Under the pieces are notes generated by a model. The model was given only the letters and a program-made list of their open reading frames with translations. It was not told the origin of the DNA and searched no databases. From Haemonchus contortus (lineage: Eukaryota; Nematoda; Chromadorea; Rhabditida; Trichostrongylidae), in NCBI GenBank assembly GCA_000469685.2, contig LS997563.1, positions 28,559,897-28,623,896 on the forward strand: DNA of 64,000 nucleotides, given 5' to 3'. Each line of letters opens with the position of its first letter. Within the stretch, counting starts at the first letter, position 1. The position numbers were made by a program, and so were the translations under genes. Below, one piece after another: positions 45,692 through 58,600 of the stretch.

Positions 45692-47834
45692 GAATTTTTT
45701 TTGCTCAAGATATATTTCAATCTTGTTCACGCTGAAACAGCAGTCAATTCCTGGGTAACTAGTCTGTAAATGTACGACCGCAACATGCTGTTTTACCGTT
45801 AGTTGTTGAGAACTGACTAGAACATAATTCATGGGGCTGTTCCAGGTTCGAAGTATAAAACTCAAATTGTTTTTTGAAATAACCCCCCAGTCGTTACTCA
45901 CTGCTTGAATGATTGATGCACTAGGCTGTTAAACAGCTGATTGTTCAAGCTTCGTACTCAAGAAAATGGCGTTTTGTGGCCAGGGAAGAGCTGCATTGGT
46001 CTGCATTGGTCGATACGGGGTGGGAGATTAATAACCTCATCAATTGATCGGAAAGCCAGGATCAGCTGATGTTTTTGGTGATCTCGTTTGTCTAGCACGA
46101 GAACCTACAAATATAATATTTACGGAAGGGGGGGGGGGGATGACTCTCTCTCCATATCAAGAATTTAAAGTAGTTTAATAGGACCGTTGTTTTTCTTTGA
46201 AGTTTTTGAAGAACATTAATTACGTAGCTATAGATGGCTGTAGGTTAATTTCTGCTTGCGTTGTCGGCAGTGCTTGCAACTGTAGCCAGCTACGCGAAGC
46301 TCTTCACAGATCTAGCTGAATAAACACTGACCAAGTGGTAACGCTCGTGTCCGATCTGAGATACACGCTTGCACCTGTCATACAATCGCTTTTCTGCAGA
46401 GGATCATCTATCAGGTGTTGGGAACGTTTTGGTTCGTAAATTTGCAAAGACCCATGAGATGCGACTAAGGAACATTCCCACATTATAGAGAGGTGTGGCT
46501 CGAAATCTGTGAGGGTATGATTTAACCATTTCAAATTGCAGAGCAAAGTTCACATAGCCCAGAGCCAGTGAGTGAGAGATTATCGATTTGTTCCTCGTCA
46601 TTTCAAATGTTTTTCATCTTTCTCCTGATCTGTTTAATTACATAGTGCTGTTCGATGTGTATTAAGAAAAATCTATTGATCACTATTTGCAAACAATAGG
46701 TACCAAGAGCTAGCATAGAAAGCTCTGTAGCATGGATTTGGTTCCAGTAAGATTTGTGAGATAGACTTCGTATCCCCAGGAATGAAATCGAAAAATGAAT
46801 TTCTGACACCTTGCAGAATTGTACATATCAATGAAATTTGTGCTGAAATGTGTAGTGATCATCAAGAGACTGCGAAGGGAATCTTAAGGAGTGCCGGGAT
46901 TCCTGATTGACGCGAAAATAACTCAGTCATATTCCAGTGCGAAGCACCTCGAACTGAAATCAATCCACTTTCCTTTTCGATCTGTTGGAGGATTCTGTCG
47001 TCAGCGACATCGACATTTAATGCGATTTGCTCGCCATGCTGTTAAAAAAGCATGAGATCCCGCAGGTCGTAAAGAAACTTCTTTTCAGTCTAGTTGGAAG
47101 TTTATGCGACCACGTGGAGCCGATATTCGCTCGAGGATTTCCGAGGCTATGCGGTAGAGCTATAGATAAGAGACTCAGAGAGGGAGGAAGAATGCTTGTT
47201 GATCTGGCAGAAGCTGAGAGTGGAAACGCTCCTTGGCTCCAAGCAATAAGCTACATACAAGGTCAGATTGCCTGCAGGTGATGTAGCTCGCGACAATAGC
47301 GGCTACCCTGCTCCATGTTCGATAGAGCTCGGAGGATGACTCAGAATCGTTCCTCTTGACAGCCTGTTCTTCGCTTACCATCTAGGGAATAACACAGTTT
47401 TCACAGCCAGTCGTTTAGATATTCCTTTATTGACGTACTTTTGGTGGCTGAAGAATCATAAGTTCCTCACGAGGTAAGATCCACATCTGCAGAATCTTGC
47501 CCCACCTGTAAGCTACAATTCTGTGGCTTTGATATGACCGTGAGGGCAAAGCTGTCACCTCAGATGAGCACCAGATTGATTGAATAGGAGACTGTCACCT
47601 CCATTGTGAATGCTCTGAAAGGGTATATGCGTGTTCGGGTTCATCGAGCAAGGAAGGTTACCTGAACCTGGTAACAAAGTACAGGTAGGAATTGACTTCA
47701 CTTGGAACTCGATTCAGGGGGAGCAGTCAATTCGTGACTGTCTATGTTTGTAGGGTAATACACAGTGTAGAAAAGAACCATTGCTTATGCAGCCTATCAT
47801 TTATTTCAAGCATCCACTATATTATTGGCCGGAA
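45692..47834. other. Intergenic region with unassigned open frames
   Basis: A G12 run lies at 46128-46139. On the minus strand 46304-46809 has adjacent open frames with hydrophobic stretches, but no recognisable family. The promoter of the second RING-CH gene should lie here. Confidence 0.45.
47027..47281 (+). other. Unassigned open frame of 84 codons
   Basis: The translation (KKHEIPQVVKKLLFSLVGSL, then RLREGGRMLVDLAEAESG) has normal protein composition. It is not recognised, has no clear splice partners and may be a fragment of an old gene or element. Confidence 0.2.
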
Positions 47835-47841
47835 GTTTCAG
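47834..47841 (+). other. Probable trans-splice acceptor of the double RING-CH gene
   Basis: AAGTTTCAG ends at 47841, 12 bases before the ATG at 47854. Confidence 0.55.
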
Positions 47842-47853
47842 AATCCGAGAGAG

Positions 47854-50800
47854 ATGGCTCAACTACTCAACTCATCTAGTTCGACTACGCTTCGATCGAA
47901 CGGGTCTCAATTAATCGTGGAACGTGGTCCTAAGTGCCTGCTTTGTCACGAGACGATTACGGTTCCGCAGGAGCGGTTTAAACCATGTTCGTGTGGAAAT
48001 ATGTAAGTTCCAGAATGCTTACTTTGTGTTAGCGACACTGCATTTACTCTTCGTGATATTGGACTATAATAAAGTAAGCATGATGAGGTAGGTGTAATAT
48101 GACTAGGGAAGAGTGGATGAAGCGCATTAATCTAGTCTCAGTTGATCATTAGCGTCTGGCTCCAAAACTGCTCTCATCTGAAGGCGGTCCCATTCAGTTT
48201 TGCAGTGGAATATTGCCTCAGAAAAGAAAATAGGATATTTGCTTACTCAGCCATGAACAACACTAGTGAACAAGCTAATGTGAATTAACGCTTTTTATAT
48301 TTCGTTGATATTCGTTCGTTGATATTCGAGGAAAAAATGGGCAACGCAGGGAATCTGCGCTACTAAGCGCTGAAAATTTTAGGTTACCATCTCCTTTCTT
48401 TGTTTCTCCACTCCCCCTCCATTTCATCAACTCCAATTTCTTTGGGTTCCTCCTTTTCCTATCGTAATTCATTTCAAGCACTTGTGACTAACCGATTGTC
48501 CAATGATGGACGTTACTTTTATGACAAGTGGATGTTCTCAAACAGGAAGATGTTTAAGAGCGCTTCACTCCAAACCTGAACGTATCCCATCTATAGCTAC
48601 TAAAGTGTCTGATCAAATGAAGCCTTCGTTGATAAAAGGAGCGTTTGGGGAATTTCCTTCAATTGAAGTTTTTACGCGTTGTTGGTGATTATCACTTCAC
48701 ATACAAAGGAAAGAGAGTCTGAAGGCAGTGGGAAAAGGCGTGATCTAATTTAGTTCCGCTCCCGAATTACGCGATCAATGATTGCTTTTACTGTTATGTT
48801 CGATGTCGTATCCTCAACTTTCTTATTTTCGATTTCGGCAGATGGATTAGCTCGCCCTACCTATTTGGCTTTTTTTTTATATCAATCACAGATTTCCTTT
48901 TATCGGCGTCCTAGCTAACATTACACGCTCCGATAAATATGTATAGACGTGTGCCTCCAAGATTTTGAATTGCCTCTTGACTTAATTGTGGCCAGCCATG
49001 ATGGGGGCTCCTCCGTCCGTTCCCTGAATGAGTATGGCTTCAACTCATCAGGAAAGCGTAGGGTAAAATAAGCAGCGAAGTCACCCCTTATTTTCGATAA
49101 TAGAGTAAAATGTTAAGTGTAAAGAAAAAAGGTAAAGTTCTGGGCATTTATCAATCCTGTCTGAAGCCTCCTCATTCGACTTCCAATCAGAATCGTAGTG
49201 GCCGTTTTGGATGCGTATGTGGCCTATACAATGACTTGCCTTTTCCGGCCGATGTACAAATTAGTGCTTCTATTCTCCCAGAGTATACAACAATTAGCTG
49301 CCCCAGAGAGATGGAAGGCTTGATTAGCCTAGGCGGATATCGATCCGGAATTGGAACACGTAACCATCCCTGTGTGATAGCGTGCTACTTGCCGTTACGC
49401 CACCCCCGCCCTACCCTTAAGTATAGTATTAGTATGTCCTCTCGTTCTCTGTTGAACAGAAAGGCTGCATCTGAGTGTTTAGGGATGATATTTTCTACAA
49501 CGTCAGTCGAAGACTCCTTTGCCAGAGAGCAGTCCCTTATTCCACTTCTCATTGATGAGAGAAGACTTTTCTTAAAATGAATGCGACTTGATTTCAGATA
49601 TACCCACACCTTCTGCGCCCTTAACGACGAAAAGTGGCTGTCCCGAAAATGTGTCTCTTGCGGTGCAGGTCTGCGGCCACCTATGGTACCTTTGTTTTGC
49701 ATTTTTTGTTTGTTTCTTTATCATTGAAGTTTGGATTCAGAACATCCCTTGTTCGTCTTCTTCCTCAAGGACCCACGTCAACAACCACTCCAGAACAAAA
49801 TGCTACATATGTGGAGCAACTTCCCCTAGTCCAAAATCTGGTTTCCGATCGGACTTAGCCATGATTCGGCCTTGTTTCTGCGAGTGAGTGTTTTCGCCTT
49901 AATACAATCTGGATTCTTCGGTTTGGCTGCTTTCTACAAAGATAAAAAGCAATTTAAACCATTTGCGGTGATAATGGACATTGTGAAGTGACTTGTGAAC
50001 AAATGAAACCATAAAAGATGAGCACATATAGAATGAATAAAACGTGATAAAACTGCACAGGTACATTGTATGCTTAATTTCAGTTTATGACCCGACACAG
50101 GTCACGGCTCGAAATTACGGCACATGAATCACATTGCTTTTTAGGCGTCGTAGGCTTCGGGAGACTTTTGCGGAACAAGTGATCAAGTACCAATTAAGGG
50201 TGTGCCGGGTAGTCTGTTAAATCGTACACCGCCACAGTTATGAGAGCACGCAAATTTCTTTTCTTCGGCGAAGAAGGAGATAGCCTCGTTGGGCAAGAAC
50301 ATCGTTTTACTCAGTTCGTTCGTAGTAGATTACTGCTAGGATGGGAAAACATTATTAAAATCGGAAATTTCTATTTAAAAATCTTTTGAAAGCGAAAGCT
50401 TCTGTATAAGAAGGTTTTCTGCCAGAAAATAACTTTATGCGAGCTGTTAATAAGTTCTGAAAAGCATTGAGAGTAAGCCCTTACCCGGAACAACCCTCAA
50501 AAATGCACTGACGAATGGGATAAAACGGAATGATTTTTTTCCTACCCAGCTTCCCAGGTGTGATGATCGGCTTAATCGACTGAACACCATTGTTCCCGTG
50601 TGGTAGTCCAGGACCGAAGTTGAAATGTCATTGCTCTTCCTCTATTCAGTAATAACACTAACAAATTACTCCCAAAACTTTTCTTTAGTGTTAGCTGCCA
50701 CCATCAGTGCATTGCAGCACGTGTAACTACTGAACGCCGATGTAAAGTGTGTGGTGTTCAATACCGCTATCGGGAGGTACGATTATTCTGAAGTAAATTA

Positions 50801-52375
50801 GTAGATGTAAACCTCATTTTATTGCTTTTGGATGTATGTATTCATTATGTGTTTCAGTACGGATCATTATGGGATTTCTTCATGAGATATCGTTATCAGT
50901 ACTGCTGCACTGTTTCTGTTCTCCTTTTCTTATTCAGCATATCAGCTTTTGCCATTATAAAGTCCATCACTAAAGTCGAACGATTCTCTGTTGCGAGATT
51001 GAGTAAGCCCTACAAATTATGATTTCCCATTTTGATTTTTCAATGAGATCAGCTTTCAATCGCAATCATTTCAGTCCTTCTTCTTATCGGTGTTGTGATA
51101 TTTGGTTCCTGTCTGGTATTTATGTGGATGTGCATAAAATACACGATTATGCGTCGAATACCACGGTTTACTACTCGTTATAGACAAATCACAGTATTTA
51201 ACTATGAGCCATCAGAAACGAGTAAACCTCAGGTGAGAATTCATTTCGACTTGCAATCAGTTAGGATTCATTGAGCGCACTTAATATGATTACGTTTAAT
51301 GTCTGCTCCAACTGGCATCTTTCATAGTCCACGACCAGTCGCGCGGGTCGAGGAGACCGCGCTAGTTATGGGTGCCGCCGTGGACGGTCCCGAGCAGATC
51401 GCGCGATCAGTCGAGCGATCAGGCGAGCGACTAGTCGCGTGACTGGTCGCGCGACTGGTCGTGGACTACGAAAGCAGCCACTGGGAACCCGGTCATCTTT
51501 TTCAAGACAGTTAGGTTCCATGGCAACGTAATGAGCAGCGGCTCCTATCTTCAAATGAGCTCGACCCATGCGTTCCACTTGGTGTATCTAATGGCAACAC
51601 CCTAACCACCTGGCTGTCCTCCGGTCTACTGAATTTCCAGCCTATTGTCAGCACTGTCCCTTAAGTCAAAGAAGAGAAGAATAGCCAAGAATGTTCATAG
51701 CAAGGACAAACTCGAGGTTGTGGCTGTGGTAGTTCTTATTATCACGCTGAGCTATCATGAAAATATGTAATTTACTCAAAGCGCCAAAATTTATCACTAA
51801 GCTGCAAGTCAACTTGTTTGCATTGTCCCTTTCACCACCAGAACACTTCGAAAAATCTCCAGAACACATGGTGATTGCTGCTGCGGTGTTTCGATTTATT
51901 TCTAGGTGCTCTGGCTGCTCCTGGGTGAGGGCTAGCCCGTTGTCAAAACCTCAGGAAAGAGTACTCTAAAAGGTCCTTGTATAAGTAGACTCTCCCTTAT
52001 GCGTAGTGTGGCCATCAATCAACCAACATCGAGTATATGGACGCGGGATTCTCTATTTTTAATTGACAAGGTTTTTCCTATCTACATAAAAAAAGTGTAA
52101 ATCTGATTCACCTTAAATTCCAAAGAATTAGGAATTTCCAACTCAATTAATTACTGTTCCTACCAACAATTTAGATTCGAATACAACCATCAGATGAGAA
52201 GTCTCAAACAGTTTCTCTTCTGGGAGTCGACAATACACTCGAACAGTGCCTCACTTCTTGTGAGATTCGTCCGCCTTCAACGTGGCATGCTTCGAGCACA
52301 CCGATTGTTGAAGGCAGCCAGTTAGTGGCATTCTCGTTCGACACACCTCTTGATGAGAAGAAACAGCGGAAGTAG
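47854..52375 (+). CDS. Membrane protein with two tandem RING-CH domains
   Basis: Seven exons, 47854-48002, 49598-49685, 49741-49883, 50689-50776, 50858-51002, 51048-51232 and 52175-52375, join in phase to 332 codons. RING-CH 1 (residues 28-71): CLLC, CSC (45, 47), HTFC (His53), CVSC. RING-CH 2 (100-148): CYIC, CFC (124, 126), HHQC (His131 or 132), CKVC. Both have the C4HC3 order of MARCH ligases, and each is split by an intron just after its central CxC. Two membrane segments follow: CCTVSVLLFLFSISAFAII (about 172-190) and LSIAIISVLLLIGVVIFGSC (about 207-231), then a roughly 85-residue tail, presumably cytosolic. Family members normally have one RING-CH domain. Intron 3 and the 55-base intron 2 are inferred from phase and domain continuity. 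The role is inferred to be membrane-bound ubiquitin ligase, but Trp after the third Cys pair is not evident in domain 2, so E2 binding could differ between the two. Confidence 0.88.
49131..49408 (-). repeat. tRNA-derived SINE candidate
   Basis: Read on the minus strand from 49408, box A TGGCGTAACGG (49402-49392) and box B GTGTTCCAATTCC (49359-49347) are about 33 bases apart, as in a tRNA-derived head. The distal part (49149-49192) resembles the fragment in a thoc-1 intron at 12181-12240. It lies in intron 1 of the double RING-CH gene. Confidence 0.45.
51319..51474. repeat. GC-rich foldback element
   Basis: CTTTCATAGTCCACGACCAG begins at 51319 and recurs inverted, with one difference in 27 bases, ending at 51474. 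The inside is CG-rich with repeated GACTGGTCGCG-like units. It lies in intron 6 of the double RING-CH gene, and its terminal sequence recurs at the right edge of the window. Confidence 0.75.
51557..51615 (-). repeat. tRNA-like SINE head candidate
   Basis: On the minus strand box-A-like CAGGTGGTTAGGGTG and box-B-like GGGTCGAGCTC are about 35 bases apart. No acceptor-stem pairing is obvious, so a SINE remnant is likelier than a tRNA gene. Confidence 0.3.
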
Positions 52376-55300
52376 TAAGTAGTCTAACTAGTGTTTTAGT
52401 ATTGTTAGAATTTTTATCACTCGTAATCGTTCCTTAGCAACGATTTCAGTTTTTTTTTGTTGATGTACTGTTAGAGAATTTTATCTGTTAATGTTTCATC
52501 TCGTTATATTGTTCTCATTTCAAATTACGGTCGGAGCAGTGTAAGGAGACGAAGATCAGAAATGAGTTGACTTCGTTTTTAGTTCATCTGTCTCTGCTCC
52601 TTGCTACTGTTTTACGAGGAGTCATTATTTTTATAGTGGCTACCAAGTTGATGTGCATGAATATCCAGTTGTTTAACATTGTTTTTTATTATTTATAAAT
52701 AGTTCTAATTCTAGTATGGTCAGTCGCAGGGAGAAGCCACGGAAATGTGCTGAGTTAGGCGCATATTCATTGAATGATCAATTAAGGGAGATCGTTAGGG
52801 GTGATTCGTTGTCATCAGAGAAAACGATGACTTATCCAAAGCTTTTTCCCTCGTTGGATGTTTTTCCCTGTAAGACTATTGGACTGGCTAACAACTGGTG
52901 CCCGCTACGCGGTGTCGCGTAGCGCGTACAGTTTGTTAGCTCCTGGTAGGAGGGGCGTGCGATTCACGCGCGAACTCACCAAAAGTCTCCTTGCTCCCGA
53001 AGACTTCTAAAGGAAAGCACTGGTTTAGGAAGGCAAGGGAAGGAGGGAGGGCAAATTAAGTGATTGTGGGTATAGTAAGAGCAGTATGTCAGTTTTTCTT
53101 AATGATTAGACTGCGCGTAACTGGCCGCAACTACCACGTATTGATGGGATGCTAGTAAAGAGCATCGCAACCCTTCCATTTCAACGAAAACGTAGATCAA
53201 ATGATTCCTTGCTCTCATGTTTCCTTTTCTCAATGACAAAGAAAGGAAGAGGAGGCTCATTTCTTAATTCTGAATACTCCCCCAAAAAAATATCTGTGAG
53301 TAAGACGACAAACAGAGGATAAACGGCCATGCCTTCCACCCGGCATTTTACGTCACATCCGACTCGTTTGAACCGTCGTGGTCAACCCAACACAATTAGT
53401 CAGTCACGCTGGAGCTAGTCAGAGCCACTCTGGCAGATGTGGCCTCCAATTCCACCCATTTAGCTACTTCCTGGAACCGACTGACGTCCTTTCCTTCCCA
53501 GTCTTCTTGTCACAGTTACATGGTCGCCGGGTGTTAGGTTTAAACTTGACTTTATACCGTACACGACAACTTACTAATGCAACCAAATAAGTCGTGCCGC
53601 CCAGATGACGACCTAAAAATTGCGGCTAGTGAAAATAATGAGTATGAAGCTGAAAATGGAACGCAAAATATGCCCTTTTGGGTTTTGTAGAATTGGAGTG
53701 TGAGGCTCGAAGGACTTGATATTAACCGTATCATCAATTCACTGGGAAGGTTATTCTTCGCGTCGCTCTTATCCTCTTATCGTTGGGTATATCTGAAGCT
53801 CAGGTTTCCGAGCCACTAAGCTAGGCAATGTTCCGTTCGTCTTTCCTGTCAGATTAGAATGGCCAGAAGCTACTACATGGATCGTGGATTTTTCGAAGAT
53901 AGATCTACCTGTCTGTAAATGAGACGAGAAATAATCTCCTTGTTTATCATCGGTATGCTCTGCTAAGAAACCTAGATGAGACTAGTTTTCAATTCCTGTG
54001 CTCAAGTTGCTTCCATAACCGATCCTATGCGGTACTTCTATCCCTCTGCTCTACCAATAGCACGTTCTAAAATTATATGGAATGAATGTTTCTCACATGG
54101 ATGTTACCGATAGCGAATGCCCGGCAGTTACCCGAGGAATCTGTTCCCATAACGGTCACATCAACAGACAGCCACGACAGTGAGAGAGCCGTAACCTGGG
54201 CGCTATCTTCTTATCTCCGCTACATTTGCCGAGATGCCTGCCGAGGGTGGCATTCCTAACGACGGAAAAACAGACGTGTCGTGTCAAGTGGCAAGTGGAA
54301 GACGGAGGTCGTCAAGGAGGACTTTTTGATAATGACGGTAATGGCGAAACTATTAAAATTGAACAAGGTTTTGTTGATGTTGTAAAGTAGAAGTGCTCAA
54401 GACGTGAAGACGAAGAGATGTTGTGTTCAAGTTCAGAAATAACTGGAACCAACTGATCGATGACGTTATTTTTCGACACCTCCGACAGAAATCCACCTCT
54501 TATTTATGCAAGGTGCAAACTCAGCCAACAAACCGGTCATCTACCGCTGACCCTGGTCAGGGTTAGAAATGCTGCAAGGGTGTTTGCAAAGCTGTAGCTC
54601 TGGTCAGTGGGCACCACCGAAACATGACCATGAGCAGCTCAGAGAAAAGTGGTAGTGGAGTCTAGGATAGGGACAAAACATCAAGCCAAAGTAAGTAGTA
54701 ATGGAATTCATGAAAGTCCAGATGAACGGTCATTGCTGGCTGGCCCCACGACCCTGAATTCTCGTAATGCAAACCTGGTGCACAGCGCAGTCGACACGAT
54801 AATTTTGCACCTAGTACTAACTACAGAAGCGACCCTTGCGGATTTCGGCTGATAGATGACTTCTTTTTATAAAACTTTTAGTTGGTGAATGATAGATGAA
54901 TTTCTTTGACGCTTTCGAGAAAAGCCGACCAAAAATATCGTAGAATGCGAGAAAATTACCAACAAAAATACTAGCGACACGAATGACCCAACAAACTGGT
55001 CACGACGAAAGCAGGGAACAGAATGAGACGAAGCTTCGCCGAGAAGCTGACGTGGCCTAATCGAGCAGCAATAACCTACGGTACGTGTCCAGCTTTTTTT
55101 CCCTTTTCTCTTATCACAGCCATCCTACCCAAGCGGTCAAAGCGGAAACGTCTGAATGGATTGGGAATGGATTCTTGTAAGAATATGAGTAGACTCTCTG
55201 CAGAATAAAGTGGGTAGGCCTCGAAATTCCACAGGACACACTTCACTCGACCGAGCAGTAGCGTACTCACCACGAACCAATCTTTAGAGAAGTGGATTCG

Positions 55301-55638
55301 ACTGGAAACATATCGAGAGGCAACCAAGGAGATATTTCTGGGATGTGGCCGTTCCTCTAGGATGATTTTACAGAAAATCGTCATTCTCAGGGCTCAGCTT
55401 CAGCTCTGCAGCGAAAGCAACAGCTTTTAGCTGATCGTATTTAAAGCTCGCGCGCAATCCGTAAGATGTGCAAGTTTTCGCAACGCGTGCGGCTGCGACG
55501 CGTACATTTTTTCGGTAAGACGGCAGTTCACGTTGATTCCGTGCGTCATCACCCTACTCTTTGCTTGTCCTTACCTCCATCGGTTCAGTTCGAGTAATTA
55601 CTCTGATTTCCTGTCTTTTTTAGTTGTTAATGTTACAG
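52376..55638. other. Intergenic region
   Basis: No coherent exon chain is visible on either strand. A minus-strand open frame of 102 codons at 55076-55384 (RNISLVASRYVSSRIHFSKD) is not recognised and may be repeat-derived. The tiar-1 promoter should lie at the right end. Confidence 0.45.
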
Positions 55639-55646
55639 TTTTTCAG
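55639..55646 (+). other. Probable trans-splice acceptor of tiar-1
   Basis: GTTTTTCAG ends at 55646, 27 bases before the ATG at 55674. Confidence 0.55.
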
Positions 55647-55673
55647 ATAAGGGATTCCCTTTGACCTGCAAGG

Positions 55674-58600
55674 ATGGCGGTAAGTTTAGGTTTTGCATTA
55701 TGTTCGCTATTTTCGATAAACAAGAGCTATCATTGTTTTCAGTTCCAGTATGGCGGTTATGCTGGCTACGGACCTAACCATATGATGGGACAACATGATA
55801 ATGACAATGCTGGTGTTTACAATCCCCGTACTCATTCAAAAGTAGCAGAAAAAGAAGGTTTTCATATGGGAGGAACAGATGAACCAAGAACGCTGTGAGT
55901 TATTGTTTTTGTTCGTAGTGTGACGAGCGTACACGGCATCAAAGGCCATGACATCTTGGCCCTTGGTGAGCTTTCCCTTCAAACCAGAAGGTGAGAACGG
56001 CAGTTAGAAGGGTGATGTGGTATTGATCGTTTAGTTCGCGCGGTTGGATAGGGTGGGAAGTGCACAGGGATGATGAATGGTAGTGGTCATAGCGTTGCCC
56101 TAAACGCCCATCATGTTGTAAGCATTGATGGGCGTTCCACGTAGCGTGAGAGCATATTAGATGAGTATTGGGAACCGTTGAAAATCGGGTATCTGGTCGG
56201 TGCTGCGCTTTACCGAGATTTGGTGGTGGGATCGTTGGTGAAAGGAAGAAAGAACCTTTCCGTTTCTTCCAAAATTTTTGTGGATTTACGTTACACAAGA
56301 GGCGGGAAATTCTGAATTCTTGGCTCGGAGCTGTCTTATCTTGAATCATAGATAGGTTTATATGGAAAGGGAGTGCGTCAAGTTCAGGTTTCTTTGTTTC
56401 TTGCATTTCAAGTGTAATGGTTCATAGCACTTGCGAAAACTTAGACGCGCACATGGGAGGTACGAAAGAGAAATGTTGTAATTCAATACGAATATGGGTT
56501 TTGAAAGTCAAATGTCGTACGTTTGGGGTAGTTTTGTTACATGGTTCGTTAATGTTCACTCCTCTATGTATATAGGAGGGTCCACTATCTCTGAGATGCA
56601 TTTTCCGTGTAGAATTTTTCTCTCACTTATTGTTAGCCCACCGTTATTCGCTAATTGGGTGAAAATGTAGTGGCGGGGGGGGGGGGGGGGGGTGGCAGTT
56701 GTGCTCTGTGTCTCTTCATTTCTTACCCCATCTAACTATCTCACCCATTCCGGAGTAGCTCCTCTTTTTCTAAAAGTTAGGGAAGGAGCTCAGGGGTGGG
56801 TGAACCAGTTGGATATTCAATTGTTTTCCCTCCCCAGCTTTTTGCACAAGATAATAGTCGCTCCCACTCCGGAGCTCCTCCCTTTCTGCGGCCTAGCGCG
56901 GTCTCTATGCACTGGGCCGCATGGTGTCAGAAACGTAGAGCACAAAAAGGCTCTGGCACCCCCTCCCCCCAATACATTTTAACCCGCTAGTTGTCCGTTA
57001 TTTGTAGACGACCGAGACGACCCCATTAATAGTTGGTTTTATAAAAAGAGGACGTGTATTCTCATGAAAATGCGGCTCGTAATAAATTTCTTTATTTAAC
57101 TTCAACCTTGGTTCCTTCGTATAATAAATGTTTCCAAATTTCAGCTATGTGGGAAATCTGGATCCCTCGGTTACGGAGGAGTTCATTGGAACATTGTTCG
57201 GTCAAATTGGGAACGTTACAAAGACCAAAGTTATTTTTGATGTGAGTCTGTTTTGCCTATTGTTCTACTATACCGCTAAAAAGATTTCAGATTGGTGGTC
57301 TGACCTAGTGCAACCAGTTGGGGTAGTCTCGTGCTCGCATAGATGGAGCAACTTATTGAATATTGCACTGCAAGCCTTTGCTTCGCGTTTACCGGCTTAC
57401 ATCTTCAACTCTTAGTCATCGTCTAGCAACAACATTGAGATTTAGAAAAACAACGCGGGTAAAGATAATGAATGAGGAATTGGATTTGCCATTGTCAACA
57501 TTTTTGAATGACAAGTCCACTTTTTTCGGAGCGATTTTGACGTTTGCAGCCAGTTCTTCTGAGTGTCTATTTTTGGATGACCTGCATTCCAAATTCTGAA
57601 TTATGTTCATCGATTCCGTCTCCGAGTTACTGAGGAGAGCTCCTCTGTAGGAAATATGGGACGCGTTTTGCTTTGGATGTGGAGTGCTTTTAGATTTGCA
57701 AAGAATATCTAGAAAACATTGCGCGAGTTTGGAAAGTTGTGACTATCGTTGCTGAGAAATTTCGAAGATTTCTGGGAACTGTTCTGATTTTTTTGAATCG
57801 GTCTCCCAGTTTTCAATCGAGATAGTGGATGTTTTCTCAGTCTTCGCAAGCGCTCGATAGTTCTGTGTACGGCCGCGGGTGTGTCAAGGTTACAGGGGGA
57901 CTGTCAATTGCAGATCAATGTCTTGTTTTTTGTTCTTTTCTTTATAGTAGGTCCTCTTTTATTACTTTTCTTTGCTTTTTCTACTCCTGGTTCTGATCAT
58001 ATTGTTTGTTGGTTAGGCCCTATTCCTTGTATCCCATTTACTTTGTTTTCTTTACAAATGGGTATGGTGGTAAGTAACTCTGTGTACCTTTTGTTTTCTG
58101 CATTGCGCTCTGCGCACTTTTGGTGTTTTCCATTTTGGATTTCTTTTGATTGCTTTGTCATATGCCGGCATTCCACAATGAGTCCCTTTCGCAGGTGCGG
58201 CGACTGCATGGGTAACCAACGTACGTACGCGTAGTTTCGACCTCGTCGCAAACTGCGGCCTCAAAGAGTATCCATTTACCACATACGCTTTCTTTATGAT
58301 TTTCCTCATTCTTTTTCCTTTCATCTTTTTTTCGTTTTGGCGACGCGCTTGAGATTGAAAAATACTAGGTCTTCGGGTGTACACCAAGAGGGGAAGCCAT
58401 GGAGTTTTGTAGTTCGCTATATCGATGGTACCAATGTTGACAAGTTGTTGTTTCTTGCAGGGAACAAATGACCCGTATGCGTTTGTTGAATTCGCAGATC
58501 ACAATATGGCTGCTCAGGCCCTACAAACAATGAATAGACGAATGCTGCTGGATAAGGTTGGTTCCAGAAGACTTCGGATTAACAGCTTACAATGTTCAAC

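Noticed and set aside
46304..46809. Minus-strand frames resembling a seven-helix chemoreceptor
   Set aside because: The hydrophobic stretches are short, frames are broken and no receptor motif could be confirmed.
49110..49580. Plus-strand frame of 156 codons
   Set aside because: It lies across the SINE candidate in intron 1 of the double RING-CH gene and has no recognisable domain.
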